Shown piece after piece: positions 26,530 through 35,236 of a DNA stretch of 64,000 nucleotides. Every line of letters starts with the position of its first letter. Position 1 is the stretch's first letter. Position numbers and translations under genes: made by a program. The DNA comes from Candidatus Competibacteraceae bacterium (GTDB taxonomy: Bacteria > Pseudomonadota > Gammaproteobacteria > Competibacterales > Competibacteraceae), in assembly GCA_016699715.1 (NCBI GenBank), contig CP065007.1, positions 2,790,001 to 2,854,000 of the forward strand, written 5' to 3'. The notes under the pieces are model-generated. The model had not been told where the DNA came from. It saw only the letters and a program-made list of their open reading frames with translations, and ran no database searches.

Positions 26530-27965
26530 TGCGTCTATTGCCGCAATCCCTGTTCGGTCGGCTGCTGCTATTCCTGACTGGCGGTCTGGTGCTCGCTCAA
26601 CTGTTGAGCGCCGGGATTCTGCTGCAAGACCGCGAACAGGCACTCTCCCACGCCATCGGCGGCCACATCGCCCAGCGCATCGCCGCCATCGTCGGCCTGC
26701 TGGACACGCTGGACGAGGCTGAACGCCGCCGCCTGGTGACGGCGCTGGACCTGCCACCCACCCGCCTCAGCCTCGACCTGCCCTGGTCCGAGCAAGCGAC
26801 GATGGACGAGCGCTACCACACCACGCTGTTCCGCGCCCTGTTGCGCCGCCAGCTCGGCCCGGACCGGCTGTTTCAGGTCGAAATCGCCGACGACTGGCCC
26901 CCGCCCATCACCGACCGGCCGACCTGGCGTGCCCCGCACCGGCCGCCACGCGACTGGAGCAACCGGCCGCCGCCGCCATCCGGGGAGGCCGATCGCCCAC
27001 CGCGCCGCTGGCGGCGCGCGATGATGTTGGGCTTGCGCAATTTCGTGGTGCAGGTGCGCTTGAACGATAAGACTGTGGTCACCTTCCAGCAAGTGCTGCC
27101 GGAAGAAGTCATCGCCTGGCCGACGCGCCTGCTGCTGATCCTGCTGGTGTTGCTGGTGTCGGTCGCGGTGCTGGCGGCGTTGGCGGTGCGCGCCCTGACC
27201 CGGCCGCTGACCGTGCTGGCCAACGCCGCCGCCGAACTGGGCCGCGACATTCGCCGCCCGCCGCTGGCCGAATCCGGGCCGCTGGAAGTCCGCCGCGCCG
27301 CCGCCGCCTTCAATACCATGCAGGATCGGCTGATCCGCTACATCGAGGATCGCGACCGCATCCTCGCCGCGATGTCCCACGACCTCAAAACCCCGATCAC
27401 CCGCTTGCGGCTGCGCGCCGAACTGCTGGACGATTCGCCGCTGCGGGAGAAATTCCAGGCCGATCTGGACGACATGCAGCACATGGCGCAGGCGTCGCTG
27501 GATTTCCTGCGCGGCGGCGAGAACGGCGAACCCATCGCGTCGATGGATCTCAACGCCTTGCTGGAATCGTTGCAGGAGGATGCGGAGGATGCCGGCAACG
27601 AGGTAGGCATCACCGGCACGGCCCGCCAGCCGTTGCGTTGCCGACCGCTGGCCCTAAAGCGCTGCCTGACCAATCTGCTGGACAACGCCCTGAAATACGG
27701 TCAGCGCGCCGATATCACGGTACGGGACACGCCACAACGCTTGACGCTGACGATCCGCGATCATGGATCGGGTATCCCCGGCACGGAGCTGGAACGGGTT
27801 TTCGAACCGTTCTACCGGCTGGAAAGCTCGCGCAGTCGGGACACCGGCGGCGCCGGTCTGGGTCTGAGCATCGCCCGCAACATCGCCCGTGCCCACGGCG
27901 GCGACCTGAAGCTGCGCAATCATCCGCAAGGTGGGCTGGAAGCGATACTGGAACTCCCGCGCTGA
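26529..27965 (+). CDS. EnvZ-like sensor histidine kinase
   Basis: 478 residues. N-terminal helix LLLFLTGGLVLAQLLSAGIL, then a periplasmic domain of about 150 residues with a Pro/Arg-rich stretch (RPPRDWSNRPPPPSG), a second helix LLLILLVLLVSVAVLAALAV (about 205), and HAMP (ALTRPLTVLANAAAELGRDI). The dimerisation/phospho-acceptor site is MSHDLKTPITRLRLR with His about 282. The ATPase domain has N box LTNLLDNALKYG, G1 HGSGIP, F EPFYRLESSR and G2 GGAGLGLSI. It overlaps the response-regulator gene by one base and forms a two-component pair. Confidence 0.93.
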   Translation: MRLLPQSLFGRLLLFLTGGLVLAQLLSAGILLQDREQALSHAIGGHIAQRIAAIVGLLDTLDEAERRRLVTALDLPPTRLSLDLPWSEQATMDERYHTTLFRALLRRQLGPDRLFQVEIADDWPPPITDRPTWRAPHRPPRDWSNRPPPPSGEADRPPRRWRRAMMLGLRNFVVQVRLNDKTVVTFQQVLPEEVIAWPTRLLLILLVLLVSVAVLAALAVRALTRPLTVLANAAAELGRDIRRPPLAESGPLEVRRAAAAFNTMQDRLIRYIEDRDRILAAMSHDLKTPITRLRLRAELLDDSPLREKFQADLDDMQHMAQASLDFLRGGENGEPIASMDLNALLESLQEDAEDAGNEVGITGTARQPLRCRPLALKRCLTNLLDNALKYGQRADITVRDTPQRLTLTIRDHGSGIPGTELERVFEPFYRLESSRSRDTGGAGLGLSIARNIARAHGGDLKLRNHPQGGLEAILELPR

Positions 27966-28027
27966 CCCATGCGCCTATACTTCTTGTACAGGCGAAGCTG
28001 TCCAAACCCAACTCTCGGGAGGAGCGC

Positions 28028-28276
28028 ATGGACACCACGGCACATAATCTGAGCACGCTGTTCGAGCAACTGGGTCTACCCGCCGACGCGAACGCCATCA
28101 AGACCTTCATCCACTGGCACCGGCCACTCGACCCCAAGGTCCCGCTGCATCAAGCACCCTGGTGGCACCCGGTCCAGGCCGAGTTCCTGGCGCAGGCGAT
28201 CGCGGAAGACTCGGACTGGGCCGAACAGGTCGACGAACTCGACGCCCTGCTCCGCCCCGCGCCGGAAGCGTCCTGA
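28028..28276 (+). CDS. DUF2789 family protein
   Basis: 82 residues beginning MDTTAHNLSTLFEQLGLPAD at 28028 with GGGAGGAG upstream. FIHWHRPLDPKVPLHQAPWW, then HPVQAEFLAQAIAEDSDWAE match the short DUF2789 family, of unknown function and common in gammaproteobacteria. A longer in-frame opening from 27638 lies inside the kinase gene and is not coding. Confidence 0.85.
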   Translation: MDTTAHNLSTLFEQLGLPADANAIKTFIHWHRPLDPKVPLHQAPWWHPVQAEFLAQAIAEDSDWAEQVDELDALLRPAPEAS

Positions 28277-28294
28277 ATCCGGTTTCCACCCGCC

Positions 28295-28324
28295 CAAAAA
28301 AAACGGTTAGGGGGCTTCGCCCCC
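28295..28324 (-). terminator. Intrinsic terminator of the broken SUMF1 gene
   Basis: On the minus strand, about 40 bases after the SUMF1 stop, GGGGG-CGAAG-CCCCC is followed within six bases by T8 (complement of the A run at 28296-28303). This is a standard GC stem plus U tract. Confidence 0.65.
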
Positions 28325-28619
28325 TGGATCCCGGCAAAGGGCAAAAGCCCAAAGCGCAAAGGGTCAGAGGGCCCTGGCGAGACGAAAGCCCAGGAAGTTG
28401 TCCGCTTCACCGGGGGCGACCCAGATGCGGTTGGCCGACCGGACGTCCTCCGGGTTGACGTACCAGCCACCGCCCCGAAGCACGCGCCGGGCGCTGGAAC
28501 TGGGGTCGCTGACACCACGCAATTCAGCGCCACCATAGTCCTCGTTATATTCCGAACCGGTCCATTCCCAGACATTGCGGTGCATGTCGTGCAGTCCCCA
28601 AGCGTTGGCCGGAAACTGA

Positions 28620-29180
28620 TACCATTTACGATTAGATTTTGTTATCATACTCATTTAACCTACTTTTATTGATCCAGTCATGAGCCGCTCATTACAAGTC
28701 GAAATCCACGAATCCTCCGAAGAACTAAAGCGCATAATGAATGAACAAACTCACGCCAAGTTTCGAGAGCGATTACAAATTCTATATTGGATTAAAAGTG
28801 AGATTTTTCATTCTTTACAAGAGTTAGCCGATCATTTAGGGCGATCGAAATCCGTCATTGTCAAGTGGCTCAAAGTATATCGTACCCAAGGCTTAATCGG
28901 GCTGTTGCAGTGGAATTATCATGGCGGCCGTCGTTCGAGAATTACCGAAGCTATGAGAGAGGCACTCCAGCGCCGTCTGGACGATCCGACTCATGGATTT
29001 CATAGTTACGGACAAATCCAGCAGTGGCTTCTCCAGGAATACGAGGTCGATATTCCTTATTCAACAGTGCATCAAGTCGTTCGTTATCAACTCAAAGCAA
29101 AACTTAAAGTGGCGCGGCCAACGAGCGTTCATCGCCATGAAGAGGCGGTGGTTTCTTTTAAAAAAACTTCCACGACAACT
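28620..29180 (+). mobile_element. IS630-type element, 5' half (copy X)
   Basis: Begins TACCATTTACGATTAG directly after TGA (28617-28619), which is repeated after the far end at 31691-31693. It runs to ...ACGACAACT at 29180, the same base at which IS4 copy B enters IS630 copy 1. The truncated transposase frame 28680-29180 has seven A's in the slippery run (29160-29166) where the other copies have eight, so even an undisrupted copy would need a different shift. Confidence 0.85.
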
Positions 29181-29218
29181 CATTGTACAGGACAAAATCA
29201 TCTAACCAAATGAATTTA
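29181..29218 (-). mobile_element. 38-bp stub of an IS4-type element
   Basis: CATTGTACAGGACAAAATCA through GAATTTA is the terminal 38 bases of the IS4-type element in the same orientation and at the same IS630 site as copy B (20718-). It is cut by the next IS630 element, which starts right after TTA (29216-29218). The remainder of this IS4 copy has been lost. Confidence 0.85.
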
Positions 29219-29486
29219 TACCATTTACGATTAGATTTTGTTATCATACTCATTTAACCTACTTTTATTGATCCAGTCATGAGCCGCTCATTACAAGTCG
29301 AAATCCACGAATCCTCCGAAGAACTAAAGCGCATAATGAATGAACAAACTCACGCCAAGTTTCGAGAGCGATTACAAATTCTATATTGGATTAAAAGTGA
29401 AATTTTTCATTCTTTACAAGAGTTAGCCGATCATTTAGGGCGATCGAAATCCGTCATTGTCAAGTGGCTCAAAGTATATCGTACCC

Positions 29487-30806
29487 CATTGTACAGGACA
29501 AAAATAACTTGCTGAAAATTAAGATAAAAAATAACAGCTATTTTGAGGGTAGTAGGATCGCGAGGTTGCTGTTATCATAACTAATTGATTGATAACATTA
29601 ATTCTAAAACAGGCGAGGTTAATTCCGTGAATTCCCCTTTTTTAATACCCGGCACTTTGCAGAAATGCTTCATCATCATTTTCACTGGAACCGAGCGCGT
29701 ATCTCTTGCATCGTCTATTTAATTATCGGAATCATCCAGATGGGAACGGTCAATCTCGCAAAGATTGCTGTCACCTTTCCTGGGCGTGCGCAACCGGCCT
29801 CTCATTACAAACGCCTTCAACGACTTTTTTGTCAATTTTCTCTAGATCTGAATCAAGTCGCCCGGTTCATTGCCAGTCTCATTCCTGTGCTTCAGTTCAA
29901 ATTGACACTCGATAGAACCAATTGGAAATATGGTGATGTCAATATCAATTACCTTGTTTTAGGAGTCGTCTATCGCGGATCTGCTTTTCCTATACTATGG
30001 GTTGCTTTAGATAAAAAAGGCAACTCAAATACCCAAGAAAGAATAGCATTAATGAATCGATTCCTTACGATTTTCGGCCCGCAAATGATCGCCTGCTTGT
30101 TTGCGGATCGCGAGTTTATTGGGATTCAATGGTTTGGTTATCTTATTGAAAATCAAATTAAATTCGTAATACGCATCAAAAAGAATACGCAAATCTCTAA
30201 CTCCCGAGGGGTCCCCGTCTCCGCCGAAAATCTTTTTCGAGGCCTACCCCGTGGCAGCGCTCTGGTTTTATCGGGCCAACGAACCGTGTGGGGGCACTCT
30301 CTTTATGTGATTGGTCTGAAAATGGCCAACGGTGAATTCGTTATTCTCGCAACGCAAGAACAACCGGAAACCGCGTTGGAAAATTATAAGGAACGCTGGC
30401 CGATCGAAACGCTTTTCATTTGCTTAAAAACTCGGGGATTCGATCTGGAATCCACCCATATAACTGACCCCCAGCGACTTGAAAAATGGATGGCTTTTCT
30501 CGCTATTGCATTTAGTTGGGCGCATATTATTGGTGAATGGCGCCATGAAATTAAACCGATCAAGATCAAAAAACATGGCCGTCCCACCCAAAGTCTTTTT
30601 CGCTATGGATTAGATTATTTGAGAAGTTGTTTATTTCATCACCAAGAATCCGCCCGGCAATACGCTTTTCATCAGGCACTGGAGTCGCTCTTTAAACGGT
30701 TGGGATCGAGCCCTCAAAATCGCTGTTTTCTACCTCTAACCAATACGCCACCCGGCAGAATTTTAACGTAAATTCATTTGGTTAGATGATTTTGTCCTGT
30801 ACAATG
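29487..30806 (+). mobile_element. Intact IS4-type element (copy A)
   Basis: 1320 bp with perfect 17-base termini CATTGTACAGGACAAAA / TTTTGTCCTGTACAATG, flanked by the 9-bp duplication ATCGTACCC (29478-29486 and 30807-30815). One full transposase gene inside. This is the reference copy for the two interrupted or degraded ones at 19.6-24.4 kb. Confidence 0.94.
29665..30771 (+). CDS. IS4-family transposase (intact copy)
   Basis: 368 residues. DDE residues are visible as TLDRTNW (about 83), FADREFIG (about 148) and the Y-x2-R-x3-E-x6-K signature in YKERWPIETLFICLK (about 240). N-terminal HFHWNRARISCIVYLIIGII is typical of the small group related to IS4Sa-type elements; C-terminal SLFRYGLDYLRSCLF. 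It is AT-rich with codon use unlike the host genes around it. The only complete IS4-type transposase in the window and probably the source of activity for copies B and C. Confidence 0.92.
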   Translation: MLHHHFHWNRARISCIVYLIIGIIQMGTVNLAKIAVTFPGRAQPASHYKRLQRLFCQFSLDLNQVARFIASLIPVLQFKLTLDRTNWKYGDVNINYLVLGVVYRGSAFPILWVALDKKGNSNTQERIALMNRFLTIFGPQMIACLFADREFIGIQWFGYLIENQIKFVIRIKKNTQISNSRGVPVSAENLFRGLPRGSALVLSGQRTVWGHSLYVIGLKMANGEFVILATQEQPETALENYKERWPIETLFICLKTRGFDLESTHITDPQRLEKWMAFLAIAFSWAHIIGEWRHEIKPIKIKKHGRPTQSLFRYGLDYLRSCLFHHQESARQYAFHQALESLFKRLGSSPQNRCFLPLTNTPPGRILT

Positions 30807-32212
30807 ATCGTACCCAAGGCTTAATCGGGCTGTTGCAGTGGAATTATCATGGCGGCCGTCGTTCGAGAATTACCGAAGCTATGAGAGAGGCACTCCAGCG
30901 CCGTCTGGACGATCCGACTCATGGATTTCATAGTTACGGACAAATCCAGCAGTGGCTTCTCCAGGAATACGAGGTCGATATTCCTTATTCAACAGTGCAT
31001 CAAGTCGTTCGTTATCAACTCAAAGCAAAACTTAAAGTGGCGCGGCCAACGAGCGTTCATCGCCATGAAGAGGCGGTGGTTTCTTTTAAAAAAAACTTCC
31101 ACGACAACTTGAATTAATTGATATTTTTCAGCAAGTTGAAAATGAAGCGGTCCGGCCTTTACGGTATTGGTGCCAAGATGAAAGTCGCTTTGGATTAAAA
31201 ACGATCACCCGGCGGGTCATCACCGCATTGGGGATTAAGCCAGTTGGTCCAGTTCAATGGACCTTTCAATCATTTTGGCTCTATGGTGCCATTGAGCCAC
31301 TGAGTGGCGAAAACTTCTTTTTAGAATTTTCCCATTTGGATGCTGATTGCTTTCAGTGGTTTTTGAATGAATTTTCTAAAACTTATCCGCACAGCCTCAA
31401 CGTAATTCAATTGGATAACGGTCGCTTTCATTATGCCAAAAAACTTGTAATCCCCGATAATGTCGTCTTATTATTCCAACCGCCTTACAGTCCCGATGTG
31501 AACCCCATTGAGCGTGTTTGGCAATCAATGAAAGATCAATTGTGTTGGATCAATTTAAAAACCCTAGATGAACTACGTAAAAAAGTGGATGAACTCATTC
31601 AATCGCTTCTCCCAAGCGAAGTGGTTTCTTTGACCAGTTTTGATTTTATTTTATCTGCACTAAAGTAGTAAAATCTATTAGTAATCGGTATGACCAACCT
31701 CGACGGTCTTTTGCCGATACACGCCTTTTTGCCCCCCGCCATAGGTGTAATTGCCATCGTAGTTGGCTTGTTCGGTACTGATCGTGGTCCCGAAATAGAA
31801 CGGGGTCGTCGTCCCCGCTCGCGCCGCGTACTCCCATTCGGCTTCGGTCGGCAGGCGATAAGTCTGGCCCGTCTGCCGCGACAGTTACTCTGTATAGGCC
31901 ACTGCGTCGGACCAAGTCACGTTGATGACCGGGTGCCGCCCCCGGCCCCAACCTATGTCAGCCGGCTTGTCGCGTCCCGTTGCTTTAGCAAAACGGTCGT
32001 ACTCTTCGAAGGTTACTTCATATTTGCCTATTGCAAACGGCGCGACTTCGACCTCATGCTGGCGTTCATCGTCTCCTCGCCCCGGCTCGTTTGGCGGCGA
32101 ACCCATCAGGAAACGTCCACCGGGAATCACCACCATCACCGGTTCCTGACCACCATCCTTGAGGCTGTCCATTACACACATCTTGAACGGCAGGGCCGCC
32201 GCCCCCATCTAG

Positions 32213-33932
32213 CCCGAATGTTTCATAAAACTGTGATTGGCGCCAGAGGTTACCCCGCGTAATCAGATTCAGGGCGTGACTGGGCGGATGGACCGGTTAT
32301 CCATAGGGAAATCGGTGACGGAATCGAGGTTACGCCGGTTGATGGGGTATCGAGGTACGCCTACTGGGGCAGTGGCCGCCAGACGGGCGGCACGCCACCG
32401 ACCCCGACGAGCCTGAGTATCTACCGGCGTGGAGGTTGACCGCGCGGAGTCAAGCGGGGAGCGGTGGTGGCGGTCGGGTCAAGAACAGGAGGTTGGTGAC
32501 CCGGCGCAGCAGGGTCTTGACCGGGCAACTCGTGGGTCAGTGCAGTTTGATCCGGTCCTTATAGGCCACCACTCGCACCGCCAACTTGAACAGCTTGAGG
32601 ATGACGGTGGCCGGTTGGGCCTTCGCCAGTTCGGTATGGACCCGCACCTCGGTCCGCAGGGCCTGATGCAGGACATAAGCGGCGCAGGAGAAGAACAGGC
32701 GCAGGGGGTTGGCGAGGAAACGGTGGTCCGAGGTGCGATCGCTGGCCCAGTCGTTCTTGACCATTTTGATGAAATTTTCGTCCTGGCCGCGCGCGCTGTA
32801 GAGATCGCGGTACAGGCATTCCGGGGTGGGCAGGTTCAGCGAGGTGACGACGAAGCGCGGGTTATCGCCCAGCGTCATCACCTCGGCCTTGAGGATGACC
32901 CGAAACGCCTGCGGCCAGGTGTCGGCCCCGTAGGCGATTTCATGGTAGGTTCGGGTCGGGGTCGGCGGGAGCAACCCGACCCGGCGGGCGTGCTCAAGGC
33001 GGCGGCGGTGAGCGGCCAGGAACGGCTCGGCCAAGGGCGACAGGGTCCGGTTGCCGGCTAGCCCAAAGATGAAGTCGAGTTGCGGATCCGCCACCACCAG
33101 TTGCATCAGTTCGGGATTGGCGAAGTGGGCATCGCCCCGCAGTACGATGCGGGTCTGGGGCCAGGCCGCGCGCAGCCGCTTGATGACCCGCCTCACCATC
33201 ATGGCGTTTTCGGCGCCGGTTGGGCGCTTACCGGGGCGCAGCGCGGCCGTGATGAATTGGCCCGAGAGCCCCTCGAAGAGAAACAGCGGCAGATAACAGT
33301 GATGACGGTAATAGGGGTTGTAGAAGCTGAATTCCTGCTGCCCGTGCGTCGGATCCTCGGAATGATCCAGATCCAACACGATCACCGCCGGGGGCGTGGG
33401 GTCGCTGGCGATGAACGGCTCGACGAAGGCCCGTGCCAGGCGATAGAGATCCCGGGTCGAGACGGCGTTCTCCAGCCGGGAGAAGGTGGGGCCGCTGGCC
33501 AAATCCAGGGCGTGCGCCGAGGGATGGCGGTCCACGCCGAGCTTAAACAGCGGGTCGGTCCGTAGCGTATTGGCGTCATTGCCGTCGGCGTAGCCACAGG
33601 CGATCTGAAAAATCCGTGGGGCCAACAGGTCGCGCAAGGGGTGCGTGATGTACGACGGATGGCGTTGGTCATCGACCGCTGAGGTGAGACGGTCAATCAG
33701 CCCGATCTGCGGATCGATGCCGCGCAGAATCAGCGGGCCAATGTCCGACGACATCGCCCCGCCGTCGAACTCGGCGCGCACGGTCAGGCCGGCGACCGGG
33801 GGAAAACGCAATGGCTCCGGGGTAGAATGGGACATGGGCGACCTCGTTTGGCTTCTCCGAAGCGTTATTGGCATAACACTCATTATATCAATAAGTTGAA
33901 CGAGGTTCGCCCTTCTTTATGAATAATTCGGG
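32213..33932 (-). mobile_element. IS1380-family element
   Basis: Left end CCCGAATGTTTCATAAA at 32213 pairs with the right end, whose complement reads CCCGAATTATTCATAAA at 33932, so the element is about 1720 bp. Flanks are CTAG and TTAG, not a perfect duplication. The 324 bases between the left end and the transposase stop (32213-32536) hold no gene I can recognise. The left end truncates the SUMF1 gene. Confidence 0.8.
32537..33835 (-). CDS. IS1380-family transposase
   Basis: 432 residues from ATG 33835; a 16-codon upstream extension is possible. The pattern matches IS1380 enzymes: FDGGAMSSDIGPLILRGID, the ILDDLDH-like VIVLDLDHSEDPTHGQQEFS, FYNPYYRHHCYLPLFLFEG, IVLRGDAHFANPELM, and near the C-terminus ENFIKMVKNDWASDRTSDHR followed by PLRLFFSCAAYVLHQALR. 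GC-rich, unlike the IS4 and IS630 copies. It appears intact. Confidence 0.92.
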   Translation of the reverse strand: MSHSTPEPLRFPPVAGLTVRAEFDGGAMSSDIGPLILRGIDPQIGLIDRLTSAVDDQRHPSYITHPLRDLLAPRIFQIACGYADGNDANTLRTDPLFKLGVDRHPSAHALDLASGPTFSRLENAVSTRDLYRLARAFVEPFIASDPTPPAVIVLDLDHSEDPTHGQQEFSFYNPYYRHHCYLPLFLFEGLSGQFITAALRPGKRPTGAENAMMVRRVIKRLRAAWPQTRIVLRGDAHFANPELMQLVVADPQLDFIFGLAGNRTLSPLAEPFLAAHRRRLEHARRVGLLPPTPTRTYHEIAYGADTWPQAFRVILKAEVMTLGDNPRFVVTSLNLPTPECLYRDLYSARGQDENFIKMVKNDWASDRTSDHRFLANPLRLFFSCAAYVLHQALRTEVRVHTELAKAQPATVILKLFKLAVRVVAYKDRIKLH

Positions 33933-33977
33933 TTAGAATGCGACACTTTTTTATTCCCCTGTGGCGCAAGGTGACTT

Positions 33978-34331
33978 ATGAGCAACGCCAAGCAGGTAGC
34001 GTTCAGCCTGCGCACGGAAGACCACGACCGCCTTAAACGACTGAGCGCGGCCCTAAACTTGTCCTACTCCGCAACGGTAGCCAAGGCACTGCGACGCATG
34101 GAGGAATCCGACCAGTCCGGCGCTAGTGAAGCCACTAGCCGCCCGCTAGTGGTTTATGCCCGGCTACCCGAAACTGACCGCGCCGCCTGGAAAACCCGCA
34201 TCCGCGAACTGCGGCAACGTGGCGGGTCTTTCGCGGGCATCGGCAAACGGTTGTTTCAAGAAGATGGCTTGGCCGGCGGCGATGGCTTGCCGCTGTCAGC
34301 AGGCACGATCCGTTCGGTTTGTGCCTTGTGA
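33978..34331 (+). CDS. Unknown protein with ribbon-helix-helix-like N-terminus
   Basis: 117 residues starting MSNAKQVAFSLRTEDHDRLK at 33978 with AAGGTGA upstream. The first ~45 residues (VAFSLRTEDHDRLKRLSAAL followed by LSYSATVAKALRRM) fit a CopG/RHH DNA-binding fold. A linker is followed by TRIRELRQRGGSFAGIGKRL and LPLSAGTIRSVCAL, which recall the recombinase/HTH 'wide-spacing' helix motif of resolvase-type proteins. It stands alone between IS1380 and tRNA-Arg. A small regulator of a lost mobile element is my inference; no function is known. Confidence 0.6.
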   Translation: MSNAKQVAFSLRTEDHDRLKRLSAALNLSYSATVAKALRRMEESDQSGASEATSRPLVVYARLPETDRAAWKTRIRELRQRGGSFAGIGKRLFQEDGLAGGDGLPLSAGTIRSVCAL

Positions 34332-34429
34332 ATCGGAATTCTCCCGCGTGAAAGATCGAGACTTGCACGACGACTGCACGACAGCGAGGTTAGAGAGAAT
34401 CGGACGGGCATCATAACTGCCTGAAAACA

Positions 34430-34506
34430 TGGTGCCCCGAACAGGATTCGAACCTGTGGCCTCACCCTTAGGAGGGGTGCGCTCTATCCATCTGAGCTAT
34501 CGGGGC
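34430..34506 (-). tRNA. tRNA-Arg (anticodon CCT)
   Basis: 77 nt including an encoded CCA at 34432-34430. Acceptor GCCCCGA pairs with TCGGGGC; D arm AGCTCAGATGGATAGAGC; anticodon stem CACCC/GGGTG with loop CTCCTAA, giving CCU; T arm ACAGGTTCGAATCCTGT. This arginine tRNA is a common integration site, and the IS-rich region lies on its 3' side. Confidence 0.95.
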
Positions 34507-34549
34507 CAAGTCGGAAGGGGGTTCAGAAGCAAGCGACCCGTAGCCGGGT

Positions 34550-35236
34550 TTATTGGCGTGATGGTTCAAGAATAGCTGATGGAGGCTCGTCCGAACAAGA
34601 GGACAGGTCCCGAGGGCCGTGAATCCAGCGAAACGTCAGATTGATTCGCGGTCCCATCGGTTGGCGGATCTTGGGCACATGATGCCGCCAGCAGTGCTGG
34701 GTCGTTCCGCCCAGCACCAGCACGTCGCCGTCCTCCAGCAACCACTCCAGCCGCAGCCGTCGTTTCTTATGCTGTAACAGAAAGCGGCGGGCGGCGCCCA
34801 AGCTGATCGAGGCGATCAACGGATTGCGGCCGAGTTCCGGTTCGTCGTCGCTGTGCCAACCCATGCTGTCCTGGCCATCGCGATACAGATTGAGCAGCAC
34901 ACTGTTGAAGCGAGCCGCCGCCAGCGCTTCCACCCGTTCCCGCACGTCCAGCAGTATCGGAGTCCATGGGGCCGGTTCCAGCCGCAGGCCGGAATAGCGG
35001 TACACGGCGTCGGAATCACCGTGCCAAGCACTCAAGCGGGGCGAACTGATCGAGCGGCCGTACAAGACGATCACCTGTTGCCGCCAGTCCGTTTCTTGAT
35101 GCAGGGTCGCGAACAGGCGGGTACTTTCCCCCGGCGCGAACGCCCGCCGGAACAATACGCCTTCCCCGTCCGGGAAAGCCAATGGCTCGACGCTCAACCC
35201 GGTCGCGGCCGCCGGCGGCGGCCAGGATTCGTTCAT
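34550..35236 (-). CDS. AlkB-like 2-oxoglutarate/Fe(II) dioxygenase
   Basis: 228 residues. Fe(II) ligands are visible as HSDDEP (His 128, Asp 130) and His in HCWRHHVPK (about 185); the 2OG-binding Arg region is PRINLTFR (about 197-203). The substrate-lid pattern SPRLSAWHGD and FNSVLLNLYRDGQDSMGWHS match the ALKBH2/AlkB-like group that removes alkyl groups from DNA or RNA bases. It starts by overlapping the stop of the NRDE gene (ATGA at 35233-35236), so the two are co-translated. Confidence 0.9.
   Translation of the reverse strand: MNESWPPPAAATGLSVEPLAFPDGEGVLFRRAFAPGESTRLFATLHQETDWRQQVIVLYGRSISSPRLSAWHGDSDAVYRYSGLRLEPAPWTPILLDVRERVEALAAARFNSVLLNLYRDGQDSMGWHSDDEPELGRNPLIASISLGAARRFLLQHKKRRLRLEWLLEDGDVLVLGGTTQHCWRHHVPKIRQPMGPRINLTFRWIHGPRDLSSCSDEPPSAILEPSRQ

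Larger units (their letters stand above)
29279..31668 (+). pseudogene. IS630-type transposase (copy Y), interrupted by IS4 copy A
   Basis: The N-terminal part (29279-29486) reads MSRSLQVEIHESSEELKRIM through the HTH; it breaks after VYRT where IS4 copy A is inserted. It resumes at 30816 (QGLIGLLQWNYHGGRRSRIT) to the A8 run at 31088-31095. The catalytic frame (LPRQLELIDIFQQVENEAVR, CQDESRFGL, VIQLDNGRFHY, PPYSPDVNPIERVW) ends at 31668 and is reached by a -1 shift on A8. Apart from the IS4 insertion this copy shows no other damage, so it is the best template for the intact IS630-type enzyme. Confidence 0.85.
29219..31690 (+). mobile_element. IS630-type element (copy Y), containing IS4 copy A
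   Basis: Left terminus TACCATTTACGATTAG at 29219 and right terminus ATTAGTAATCGGTA ending at 31690, next to TGA of the SUMF1 gene. The left end is inside an IS4 stub but the right end is in SUMF1, so the 3' half probably came from copy X by homologous recombination that removed the DNA between them. Minus IS4 copy A the element is about 1143 bp. Confidence 0.85.
28364..32210 (-). pseudogene. Formylglycine-generating-enzyme (SUMF1) family gene, broken in three ways
   Basis: Two pieces on the minus strand. The 5' piece (32208 down to 31691) has MVVIPGGRFLMGSPPNEPGR, FAIGKYEVTFEEYDRFAKAT and HPVINVTWSDAVAYTE, then a TAA where the family has Trp, then LSRQTGQTYRLPTEAEWEYA up to KTVEVG. The 3' piece (28616 down to 28364) resumes QFPANAWGLHDMHRNVWEW and ends with RVLRGGGWYVNPEDVRSANR and FLGFRLARAL. 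The breaks are the in-frame stop near 31885, the IS630/IS4 nest (28620-31690) between VEVG and QFPAN with TGA duplicated at both sides, and a 5' cut by IS1380, whose end lies exactly at 32213 so that only a junction ATG remains. Without these it would be a secreted or stress-linked SUMF1-domain protein. Confidence 0.85.

Noticed and set aside
31646..31951. Minus-strand open frame between IS630 and the SUMF1 piece
   Set aside because: Out of frame with SUMF1 and crossing the IS end. The SUMF1 frame, though interrupted by a stop, carries the conserved residues.
32440..32536. Passenger gene in the 3' tail of IS1380
   Set aside because: Only short frames with no conserved pattern; treated as the non-coding end of the element.
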